This document shows positions 1-5,902 of a stretch of DNA of 6,127 nt, piece after piece (the first letter of the stretch is position 1; each line of letters opens with the position of its first letter). The notes under the pieces are model-generated. The model saw only the letters and a list, made by a program, of their open reading frames with translations. It did not search any database and had not been told where the DNA came from. Made by a program: the position numbers and the translations under genes. The stretch is from Bacteroidales bacterium (GTDB lineage Bacteria; Bacteroidota; Bacteroidia; Bacteroidales; UBA932): assembly GCA_024401915.1 (NCBI GenBank), contig JAKSKA010000089.1, positions 1-6,127 of the forward strand, read 5' to 3'.

Positions 1-1
1 G

Positions 2-181
2 AACAAGGCAAGGAATGCCGATCCTTCCCTCGCCGAAGAGGCTGGAAGCCGTATCGCAAACTACAGCAGGTACTTCCCCCAGCAGGGTGACGCCTTCTTC
101 TATGGTATCAGCGACGGACAGTCCTATACCGTAACCTGCGGTGGAATGAGGGCTGTGACCACCGTCAGAACCGTAAAGTAG
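2..181 (+). CDS. C-terminal end of an envelope-associated, probably TPR-containing protein (5' truncated by window edge)
   Basis: An open frame enters from the window edge and ends at TAG 179-181, giving 59 residues. The tail contains an aromatic stretch (SRYFPQQGDAFFYG) followed by a glycine/threonine-rich ending (DGQSYTVTCGGMRAVTTVRT). From memory, this kind of ending occurs at the C-terminus of Bacteroidales tetratricopeptide-repeat proteins encoded just upstream of lptC. No TPR unit is visible in this fragment, so the family call is inference from the tail and the neighbourhood. The stop codon lies one base before the putative lptC start, so the two genes are almost certainly co-transcribed and perhaps translationally coupled. 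That the fragment is coding is well supported. The molecular role is unknown from this sequence. Confidence 0.75.
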   Translation, partial: NKARNADPSLAEEAGSRIANYSRYFPQQGDAFFYGISDGQSYTVTCGGMRAVTTVRTVK

Positions 182-182
182 T

Positions 183-821
183 TTGTTAGGGAAACACATA
201 GACGCACTGCACACACTGGCAATCATTTCTATGGTTGCCAGTGTTGCCGTTTCCTGTCGCGGTAAGCTGGGAAGCGAGGACCTCGGCTCGATGGATTCGG
301 TGCCTTTCCAGACCGTGGACGATATGTTTGCGGTCAGGACCAAGAACGGATTTGTGGATATGCGTATGGAGGCACCGCTGATGCAGCGCTTCGAAACGGA
401 CACGAATTCCTTCGAGTCTTTCCCGAAGGGTTTCGCCGTGTACGGTTATACGCAGGAGGGCCTTCTTGAGACGGTCATCGTTTCGGATGATGCGCGCCAT
501 ATCACCAGCAAGAAAGGAAAGAAGGAGGAGTCCTGGCAGGCTTTCGGTAACGTAGTGATACACAACGTCCTGAAGATAGAGACGATGGAGACCGATACCA
601 TTTATTGGGACCAGTCGAAACAGGAAATCTACACGGACTGCTATGTGAAGATGTACTCCCCGGACGGCTTTATGCAGGGCTATGGAATGCGCTCGGACGA
701 CCACGCCAGGAACGCTATTCTCCACAGGCCGTTCAACACTTACGGAGTGGTCGAGCAGGACTCGACGAAAGTAGCGATAGATTCGGTGAACTTTATAGGC
801 CCTTTTTTGCTTAAAAATTAA
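183..821 (+). CDS. lptC: LPS export ABC transporter periplasmic component LptC
   Basis: This is a 212-residue protein of the LptC/YrbK family. LptC links the inner-membrane LptBFG transporter to periplasmic LptA and passes lipopolysaccharide toward the outer membrane. Residues 10-24 form a hydrophobic segment ending at Cys25 (VAVSC), so it looks like a lipoprotein, although Ala at -3 makes a weak lipobox. The body matches my recollection of Bacteroidales LptC: PFQTVDDMFAVRTKNG (41-56), MRMEAPLMQRFE (60-71), GLLETVIVSDDARH (93-106), a FGNVVI strand (121-126), METDTIYWD (135-143), IYTDCYVKMYSP (149-160) and a GYGMRSDD turn (167-174). The start is TTG at 183: an in-frame stop lies at 174-176, and the first ATG (231) would leave a signal peptide with no basic residue and only eight residues before the cysteine. 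It follows the upstream stop by one base. I am confident of the family and less sure of the exact start. Confidence 0.88.
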   Translation: MLGKHIDALHTLAIISMVASVAVSCRGKLGSEDLGSMDSVPFQTVDDMFAVRTKNGFVDMRMEAPLMQRFETDTNSFESFPKGFAVYGYTQEGLLETVIVSDDARHITSKKGKKEESWQAFGNVVIHNVLKIETMETDTIYWDQSKQEIYTDCYVKMYSPDGFMQGYGMRSDDHARNAILHRPFNTYGVVEQDSTKVAIDSVNFIGPFLLKN

Positions 822-840
822 AAGAATTTCACTATCTTCG
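806..840 (+). promoter_or_regulatory. Putative Bacteroides-type promoter for ppiD (and galK)
   Basis: TATCTTCG at 833-840 matches the Bacteroidota -7 consensus TAnnTTTG at all but one defined position. A TTTG at 806-809, still inside the end of lptC, could serve as the -33 element. The 23-base spacing is a little longer than the usual 19-21, so the -33 assignment is uncertain. The ppiD ATG follows 37 bases after the -7 box. The leader is A-rich just before the start (actaaaaaacaaatactaaa) and has no clear Shine-Dalgarno site, as is common in this phylum. Confidence 0.5.
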
Positions 841-877
841 CAGACTTATTGATTCTAACTAAAAAACAAATACTAAA

Positions 878-2959
878 ATGGCTGTTCTTCAAAACATGCG
901 TGAAAAGTTCGGTATTGCGATCTCTGTCATTATCGCATTATCGCTTTTGTATTTCATTGCTCCCATGGATGATCTTATGACCCTCTTCGGAAGGCCCCAG
1001 AACGTTGGCGAAATCGCCGGCAAGGGTATAGCTTACGAGGATTTCCAGGAGCAGATCAACAAATACACGACAATCAACGAGGTAATGACAGGTTCGTCTG
1101 TTCAGAACGAGCAGACGCAGGAGCAGATCCGCAACGCCGCCTGGCAGGAGTGCATCGACAATTTCCTGTTCGTAAAGAACGCTAAGGCCGCCGGCATCAA
1201 GGTCGGTGAGGACGAGAAGATCGATCTCCTCAGCGGAGAGAACGTTTCTCCCATCATCTCCCAGAATCCTTTCTTCGCCGACGAGACGGGCACTTTCTCT
1301 GCAGATAACGTGCGCCTTTTCGTAAGCCAGCTTGCTTCTGACGAGACCGGAAGGCTCAAGACATACTGGAACTATCTCCAGAACACCGTCCAGAACCAGC
1401 AGTACTATGCGAAGTACGGCGCCATCTTCACCAACGGAAACGTCCAGAACGCTCTCCAGAAGGCCGCCGACATCGCCGAGAACAACACTACGGCAAACGT
1501 CGAGTACGTGCTGGCGCAGTATCCTGTAGCAACGGACAGCACCATCGTGGTTTCCGATTCCGAGATCAACGCCTACTACAAGGACCACAAGGACTTCTAC
1601 AAGCAGAACGCAAGCCGTGACATCGAATATGTCATATTCGAGGTTGTTCCTTCCGCAAAGGATATCGCCGAGACCTCCGACAACTTCAACAAGGTCTATG
1701 ACGAGTTCACCGCAACTGATAATATGAAGGCCTTCCTTCTCAAGAATTCGGAGCGCAGCCTCTCATCCTACTGGTACAAGGCCGGTGAACTCAACACCAT
1801 CAACCGCAGCCTCAACGAATCCATATTCACCAACGCTCAGACCACGACCCCCATCGTGAGGGACGGAAACTCCTTCTACGCCGCAAGGGTCGTTGCCAAC
1901 GCAATGGTTCCTGATTCCGTTTACGTAAAGCACATCCTTCTCCAGGGCGCTGAAACCGCAAAGGCTGACAGCCTCCTCGGTGAGGTGTCGAAGAAGGGCG
2001 CGTCTTTCAGTATGATCGCGCTCGAGAACTCTGCAGACAAGGGTTCTATGGCTGACGGCGAGAACGGAAACATCGGCTGGATGACCCAGAGCTATATGAT
2101 TCCCGGTTTCGAGAGCGTTATGACCGCAGAGGTCGGCAAGCCGTTCATCCTCAAGACCCAGTACGGCACCCACATCGTTCTCGTTTCCAAGCGTACCGCC
2201 CCTATAGCCAAGAAGCAGGTTGCCATCCTCGAGAAGACAACCCTCGCAAGCAAGGAGACCTTCAACGAGTACTACTCGAAGGCCAACAAGTTCGCTTCCA
2301 TCACCGCCGGAACCTACGAAGGCTACAAGGCCGCAGTGGACACGATGGGTATCTACTCCCATAATATGAACGTGGTAGAGGCAACTTCCAACTACGGTTC
2401 CGTGGACAACGCGAAGGAAATCACCCGCTGGGTATTCGATGCCAAGAAAGGCAAGGCTTCCCAGATCCTTACCGTGAACAACAACTACTTCTTCGTCGCC
2501 GCTGTCAAGGAAATCCACAAGGATGGCTATACTCCCGTCAAGGAGGTTTCCGAGTCCATCAAGAATATACTTTACGGCGAGAAGGTCAACGAGAAAGTAC
2601 GTGCCGAGGTTGCCGGAAAGATTGCCGGACTCACCGATATGGAAGCTATCGCAAAGGCTCTTGACTCCTCGGTCGAGACAAACGAAGGTGCTTCGTTCTC
2701 GACTATGAGCCAGACCGGTCTCGAGCCCGCAGTCATCGGCGCAGCCTGCGCTCTTGAGAATGGCGGAATCAGCGCTCCCGTAATCGGAAGGAGAGGCGTT
2801 TACGTCGTCAAGGTCACCAACAAGGAAACTGGTTCCTTCTACACTGAGGAGGATGCTGAGAATATGGCCAGCCGCAAGGCCCAGTACAGCTCCCAGATGA
2901 TTCTCCCCGTGATGATGGAGGCCGCCGGTGTCCAGGACAACCGCGCAAGGTATTTCTAG
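878..2959 (+). CDS. ppiD: Membrane-anchored periplasmic peptidyl-prolyl cis-trans isomerase/chaperone (PpiD/SurA-like, one parvulin domain)
   Basis: This 693-residue protein has PpiD architecture. A short cytoplasmic N-terminus is followed by one transmembrane segment at about 11-29. A SurA-N-like chaperone region starts near GEIAGKGIAYEDFQEQI (44-60), and a single parvulin (rotamase) domain spans about 346-438. A long C-terminal chaperone region follows. PpiD-type proteins bind unfolded polypeptides as they leave the Sec channel and assist outer-membrane protein maturation. In the parvulin domain I see both conserved histidines (KHIL, His352; THIV, His432), the GWM motif (400-402), and Met407 and Phe411 of the substrate pocket. 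The domain could therefore be active, whereas E. coli PpiD is reported to have little or no isomerase activity. The length is typical for Bacteroidota and somewhat longer than E. coli PpiD. It lies 56 bases after lptC with its own likely promoter, and galK follows after 36 bases without a terminator between them. Confidence 0.9.
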   Translation: MAVLQNMREKFGIAISVIIALSLLYFIAPMDDLMTLFGRPQNVGEIAGKGIAYEDFQEQINKYTTINEVMTGSSVQNEQTQEQIRNAAWQECIDNFLFVKNAKAAGIKVGEDEKIDLLSGENVSPIISQNPFFADETGTFSADNVRLFVSQLASDETGRLKTYWNYLQNTVQNQQYYAKYGAIFTNGNVQNALQKAADIAENNTTANVEYVLAQYPVATDSTIVVSDSEINAYYKDHKDFYKQNASRDIEYVIFEVVPSAKDIAETSDNFNKVYDEFTATDNMKAFLLKNSERSLSSYWYKAGELNTINRSLNESIFTNAQTTTPIVRDGNSFYAARVVANAMVPDSVYVKHILLQGAETAKADSLLGEVSKKGASFSMIALENSADKGSMADGENGNIGWMTQSYMIPGFESVMTAEVGKPFILKTQYGTHIVLVSKRTAPIAKKQVAILEKTTLASKETFNEYYSKANKFASITAGTYEGYKAAVDTMGIYSHNMNVVEATSNYGSVDNAKEITRWVFDAKKGKASQILTVNNNYFFVAAVKEIHKDGYTPVKEVSESIKNILYGEKVNEKVRAEVAGKIAGLTDMEAIAKALDSSVETNEGASFSTMSQTGLEPAVIGAACALENGGISAPVIGRRGVYVVKVTNKETGSFYTEEDAENMASRKAQYSSQMILPVMMEAAGVQDNRARYF

Positions 2960-2995
2960 CAGACAGATGAACCGATAACCAATCAATACCACATT

Positions 2996-4144
2996 ATGGA
3001 AATACAGAAAGCAATACACGCCAAATTCGTGGAAATTTACGGAGAGGGTGGTGAGCAGTACGCTTCCGCCGGCCGTATCAACCTCATAGGCGAGCACACC
3101 GACTATAACGGCGGTTATGTGTTCCCCGGAGCTATCGACAAGGGAATCGTTGCCGAAATCAAGCCCAACGGGCTGAATAAGGTACGTGCCTATTCGCTCG
3201 ACTATGGCGAGAGCGTGGAGTTCGGTCTCGAGGAGGCTGACAAGCCCGCAAAGGCCTGGGCCTGCTATATCTTCGGTGTTTGCCGCGAGACAATCAAGAG
3301 GGGCGGCAAAGTCGCAGGTTTCGATACTGTCTTCGCAGGGGACGTTCCCCTCGGAGCCGGTCTCAGTTCATCGGCCGCACTCGAGAGCTGCTTTGCTTTC
3401 GCCATCAATGAGATCAACGGCAACGGAATCGACAAGTTCGAGCTCGCAAAGATAGGTCAGATGACTGAGCACCACTACTGCGGTGTGAACTGCGGTATCA
3501 TGGACCAGTTCGCTTCCTGCTTCGGCAAGAAGGGCTGCCTCATCCGCCTTGACTGCAAGACTCTTGAATACAAGTACTTCCCCTTCAACCCCGAGGGCTA
3601 CAAGCTCGTCCTTCTCGATACCTGCGTGAAGCACGAACTGGCATCTTCCGCATATAACAAGCGCCGCGCATCCTGTGAGAATGCCGCAGCAGCCATCAGG
3701 AAGAACCATCCAGAGGTCGAATTCCTCAGCGACGCGAAGCGCGTATGGCTCGAGGAGGTCAGGACGGAGATCCCCGAAGAGGATTTCCTCCGCGCTGAGT
3801 ATGTGATAGGTGAGGTTCAGAGGGTCCTTGACGTTTGTGATGCTCTTGAAAGGGGCGATTACGAGACGGCCGGAGAGATGATGTACCAGACCCATTTCGG
3901 TATGAGCAAGCTCTACGAGGTAAGCTGTGAAGAACTTGACTTCCTCGCCAAGCTTGCGCGCAAGATGGACGTTACCGGATGCCGCGTGATGGGCGGAGGC
4001 TTCGGAGGCTGCACGATCAACCTCGTGAAGGAAGAACTCTACGATGCCTTCATCGCCGCCGCCAAGGAGCAGTTCGCCGCCAAGTACGGCCACGAGCCCA
4101 AGGTTTACGACGTCGTAATCTCCGACGGCGCCAGGAAGCTCTAG
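2996..4144 (+). CDS. galK: Galactokinase
   Basis: This 382-residue GHMP-family kinase catalyses ATP-dependent phosphorylation of alpha-D-galactose at O1, the first committed step of the Leloir pathway, in the cytoplasm. All diagnostic motifs are present: the galactokinase signature GRINLIGEHTDYNGG (26-40), the GHMP ATP-binding loop VPLGAGLSSSA (117-127), MDQ with the catalytic Asp170, and the C-terminal GGGFGGCTI (333-341). By family comparison the galactose-contacting or catalytic residues are Arg27, Glu33, His34, Asp36, Asp170 and Tyr220, and all are intact. Length is normal for bacterial GalK. The ATG at 2996 sits directly before the conserved N-terminal region. No galM, galT, galE or sugar transporter is next to it, so it is separated from other Leloir genes within this window. 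It probably rides on the ppiD transcript and ends at the terminator beginning 18 bases downstream. Confidence 0.96.
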   Translation: MEIQKAIHAKFVEIYGEGGEQYASAGRINLIGEHTDYNGGYVFPGAIDKGIVAEIKPNGLNKVRAYSLDYGESVEFGLEEADKPAKAWACYIFGVCRETIKRGGKVAGFDTVFAGDVPLGAGLSSSAALESCFAFAINEINGNGIDKFELAKIGQMTEHHYCGVNCGIMDQFASCFGKKGCLIRLDCKTLEYKYFPFNPEGYKLVLLDTCVKHELASSAYNKRRASCENAAAAIRKNHPEVEFLSDAKRVWLEEVRTEIPEEDFLRAEYVIGEVQRVLDVCDALERGDYETAGEMMYQTHFGMSKLYEVSCEELDFLAKLARKMDVTGCRVMGGGFGGCTINLVKEELYDAFIAAAKEQFAAKYGHEPKVYDVVISDGARKL

Positions 4145-4161
4145 AAACAAGCAAAATCGAT

Positions 4162-4188
4162 AAAGGCGGCTCGAGGGTCGCCTTTTTT
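4162..4188 (+). terminator. Rho-independent terminator of galK (and probably ppiD-galK)
   Basis: AAAGGCG (4162-4168) pairs perfectly with CGCCTTT (4179-4185). A further G-T and C-G pair can close a six-base loop. The stem runs into a six-base T tract at 4183-4188. It begins 18 bases after the galK stop. Read from the minus strand the stem is followed by only TTT, so it would be a weak terminator for the convergent gene. Confidence 0.85.
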
Positions 4189-4226
4189 ATTTGCGCAAAG
4201 TCAGTATTGTCCGCGCCGGTCTCCCT

Positions 4227-4265
4227 TGTTCGTACAGACGCGAGTCACTCGCGTGTGTACGAACA
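4227..4265. repeat. 39-bp near-perfect palindrome (REP-like) between convergent genes
   Basis: TGTTCGTACA at 4227-4236 is mirrored by TGTACGAACA at 4256-4265. The inner arms GACGCGAGT and ACTCGCGTG complete 19-base arms around C4246, with one mismatched pair (G4237/G4255). It lies 82 bases past the galK stop and 20 bases past the stop of the opposing lipoprotein gene. There is no T tract on either side, so it is not a classical intrinsic terminator. The GACGCGA...TCGCGT core resembles REP-type palindromes that I recall from Bacteroidota and other phyla. That resemblance is from memory, and only one copy occurs in this window. It could still act as an RNA hairpin protecting both 3' ends. Confidence 0.8.
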
Positions 4266-4285
4266 TTGCCGTCGAGCGGCGGGGA

Positions 4286-5425
4286 TTATTTGCCGAGAAC
4301 GGCCCTGACGGGAAGACCGTACCAGCGGTATTGACCGAGGTGCCAACTTTCAGCCTGGGGATCCATCTCGAAGCCGGCGTCCTCAAGCAGGCCGGTTCCG
4401 CTGACCTTGTTGCAGGCCATATAGGCCATTGAGTTGTCGCTCCTCAGGGATGAAGTCCAGAAGCCGCAGAGAGACTCGTCCTCGGTGGGATAGCTGCCCT
4501 GCATCATAATGCCCGTGCAGGGGAGGAAGATTGCATTGCCGTTCTTCTTGCTCGTGAAGAGGTATCCCTTGACGCCAAGGTATTCGAACTTATCGTGTGT
4601 CGTGTTGGCGAGAAGCTCGGTCTTTTCCGAATCTGTGGGCATCCTCCATTTACCTCCCCATGCGACGGTTGCGGCATCGTCCTCGGGGAGAAGCGTACTT
4701 AATCCGTCAACATTGGAGGGATCGGTGGCGTATGAAGCGGAGGTGACATATTTTGTGAACTTCACCGCGCTGGAAGGAGACTGTGTGTCGTAGAATTTAT
4801 ATTTCGCTGCGCCTGACCATCCGAGAGCCCAGGGGCTGGTCTCACCCCAGGCGAAATAGTTCCCGTACTCCTGAGGAGCGGTGGCGCCTATGTTCCATCC
4901 CGCCCAGTTCACGCTGAGCCCCATATCGACTTCCTGAGTGACGCAGAGATGCGTACCAATGGTCTTGAACACGAAAACATTGCTGTAGTAGTGTATGGGC
5001 CCATAGCTGACCATTGCAGCGGCTATGTACTCCGTGTCGCTGTCGAGACCCTCGAAGGTGAGCGTGCCTGATTGAGCCTCGTCGAAATACACGCTGCCTT
5101 CAATGGCCTTCCCGTCCAGAGCGGCGATTATGTCAGCTGGCTCCAGATTGGAAACCGAGACGTAATCTGCGGCGCTGATGCAGCCACATTTGAAAACAGG
5201 AGAGATTTTGTCCGGGCCCCCGTTGGTCTTGAAAGACAGTTTCAGGACCGCCGAATTCGGTGTCAGTTCAAGCGATTCTTTAATAAGAAATTCGGATACG
5301 ATGGATTCGGGAATGGAATCATTCTTTTCTTTTACGTCCGGGTCGGTGCTGATAAGATCGCAGGAAGGAACGACGCAAAGCACTGCCATTATCGACAGGA
5401 TAGCAGAAAACAGTAATTTCTTCAT
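4286..5425 (-). CDS. Putative lipoprotein with FN3-like N-terminal region and FISUMP/DUF1566-like C-terminal domain
   Basis: This is a 379-residue exported protein of unknown function. The signal peptide has basic residues K2-K3, a hydrophobic stretch and a lipobox ending VVPSC, so Cys22 is the likely lipidated residue. Residues about 45-155 look like a beta-sandwich of FN3 type (alternating hydrophobic strands, GLDSDTEYIAAAMV at 126-139, closing VFVFKT). Residues about 164-379 match the domain common in gut Bacteroidales lipoproteins: VDMGLSVNWAGWNIGA, EYGNYFAWGET, WGGKWRMPTDSE, FLPCTG, GFWTSSL and a terminal YGLPVRAVL. That domain is related to the Fibrobacter succinogenes major paralogous family and probably has a C-type-lectin-like fold. 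Surface ligand binding is possible but is inference. The ATG at 5425 follows a good promoter candidate. The gene faces galK head-on and looks monocistronic. There is no clear lipoprotein export signal after Cys22, so the side of the outer membrane is undecided. Confidence 0.85.
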   Translation of the reverse strand: MKKLLFSAILSIMAVLCVVPSCDLISTDPDVKEKNDSIPESIVSEFLIKESLELTPNSAVLKLSFKTNGGPDKISPVFKCGCISAADYVSVSNLEPADIIAALDGKAIEGSVYFDEAQSGTLTFEGLDSDTEYIAAAMVSYGPIHYYSNVFVFKTIGTHLCVTQEVDMGLSVNWAGWNIGATAPQEYGNYFAWGETSPWALGWSGAAKYKFYDTQSPSSAVKFTKYVTSASYATDPSNVDGLSTLLPEDDAATVAWGGKWRMPTDSEKTELLANTTHDKFEYLGVKGYLFTSKKNGNAIFLPCTGIMMQGSYPTEDESLCGFWTSSLRSDNSMAYMACNKVSGTGLLEDAGFEMDPQAESWHLGQYRWYGLPVRAVLGK

Positions 5426-5449
5426 AAAGCAAAAGGTTTAACTACCAGC

Positions 5450-5480
5450 GCAATATAAGAATAATAAATTGAATTCCAAA
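5450..5480 (-). promoter_or_regulatory. Putative Bacteroides-type promoter for the FISUMP-like lipoprotein gene
   Basis: Read on the minus strand, TTTG (5480-5477) is followed after exactly 19 bases by TATATTGC (5457-5450), a partial match to the TAnnTTTG -7 box. The spacing is ideal for the Bacteroidota primary sigma factor. The ATG begins 24 bases downstream, giving a very short leader that ends in an A/T-rich stretch without a clear Shine-Dalgarno site. The AT-rich promoter contrasts sharply with the GC-rich repeat block that abuts its upstream side. Confidence 0.6.
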
Positions 5481-5586
5481 GGCTTGAGTCCCCAGCTGGG
5501 CGGCCTCGGGTTCCGGAGGAGACAGCCGACCACACCCAGCGGCGAAGAAGGCGCTCCTCAGAGCGCCCCGCGGAGGCCGGGATGGA

Positions 5587-5690
5587 GCAACGACCGGCAA
5601 CGCGAGCGGGCCCTGTTTTCTTCTCAACGGCCGGCTTTGCAAGTTGCCCCTGCTCGCCACCCGCAACGACCGGCAGCGCGAGCGGGCCCT
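5587..5690. repeat. Pair of 28-bp direct repeats, 27/28 identical
   Basis: The unit begins GCAACGACCGGC and ends GCGAGCGGGCCCT. Copies lie at 5587-5614 and 5663-5690 and differ only at one base (A5600 versus G5676). Their starts are 76 bases apart, which is not a multiple of three, so any protein reading would put the two copies in different frames. This points to conservation at the nucleotide level. The second copy runs directly into the CGGGC/GCCCG hairpin at 5683-5700. Confidence 0.85.
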
Positions 5691-5721
5691 CCATAGCCCG
5701 GCGAAGCGCTGCCGTGTCGTA

Positions 5722-5750
5722 ACCGCCTGGCCCGGTTGCTGCCAGGCGGT
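5722..5750. repeat. Perfect 10-bp stem, 9-base loop inverted repeat
   Basis: ACCGCCTGGC (5722-5731) pairs perfectly with GCCAGGCGGT (5741-5750) around the loop CCGGTTGCT. It is the strongest single hairpin in the GC-rich block. No T tract follows on either strand, so it is not an obvious terminator. Its 3' arm overlaps the first copy of the 13-base GGCGGTGGTGCGG repeat. Confidence 0.75.
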
Positions 5751-5818
5751 GGTGCGGGCCAGGGAAAACCCTCTGGCTGTAGTCGGGCGGTGGTGCGGCC
5801 ACCCCCCTGGTTGTCGTC

Positions 5819-5902
5819 GCGAGAGCAAAACTGGCCTCAAGTGCACTTATCCGACGTGAATTAATGACTAGCGAGAGCAAAATCGGCCTCGGATGTACTT
5901 AT
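5819..5902. repeat. Pair of 32-bp direct repeats, 26/32 identical
   Basis: Copies at 5819-5850 and 5871-5902 share GCGAGAGCAAAA, then GGCCTC after two variable bases, then TG and ACTTAT. Starts are 52 bases apart (not a multiple of three), so the similarity is not maintained by one reading frame. The first copy abuts the 3' end of the GC-rich block. The second abuts the lower-GC region that carries the TGTGC repeats. I do not recognise the family. Confidence 0.8.

Larger units (their letters stand above)
5491..5818. other. GC-rich, hairpin-dense non-coding block (possible structured RNA or intergenic repeat)
   Basis: I see no recognisable gene here. The block is far more GC-rich than both flanks and is full of short perfect inverted repeats. 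These include palindrome CCCAGCTGGG (5491-5500), CGGCCTC 5501-5507 with GAGGCCG 5573-5579 enclosing GGCGCTC 5550-5556 / GAGCGCC 5561-5567, and CGGGC 5683-5687 / GCCCG 5696-5700. Further along are a 10-bp stem at 5722-5750, AGGG-aaaa-CCCT at 5761-5772, and GGTGG 5789-5793 / CCACC 5799-5803. GGCGGTGGTGCGG occurs at both 5745-5757 and 5786-5798. Open frames cross it on both strands, but they resemble no family and contain repeats out of codon phase. GC-rich DNA forms small stems easily, so structure is suggestive only. The transcribed strand, if any, is unknown. Confidence 0.5.

Noticed and set aside
938..1588. Minus-strand open frame of 216 codons within ppiD
   Set aside because: It is a shadow of ppiD codon bias, with a repetitive Val/Leu-rich product and no motif.
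1763..3097. 444-codon open frame on the minus strand opposite ppiD
   Set aside because: It lies fully antisense to a well-supported gene and crosses the ppiD-galK gap. It resembles no family and is explained by the strong third-position codon bias of ppiD.
3368..4150. Minus-strand open frame of 260 codons opposite galK
   Set aside because: It is antisense to intact galK, whose catalytic motifs are all present. The product has no recognisable domain.
4226..4432. Plus-strand 68-codon frame starting in the palindrome
   Set aside because: It begins within the palindrome and runs antisense through the 3' end of the lipoprotein gene. There is no supporting motif or leader.
4286..4500. Variable region of a diversity-generating retroelement
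   Set aside because: The domain type fits, but no template repeat, reverse transcriptase or accessory gene is present in the window.
5722..5750. Intrinsic terminator
   Set aside because: The stem is strong, but neither strand has a T tract after it and no gene ends nearby.
5422..5880. Long minus-strand frames (152 and 134 codons) through the GC-rich block
   Set aside because: They contain near-identical direct repeats in different phases and resemble no protein family. They also overlap the promoter and start of the lipoprotein gene. Few stop codons are expected in such GC-rich DNA.
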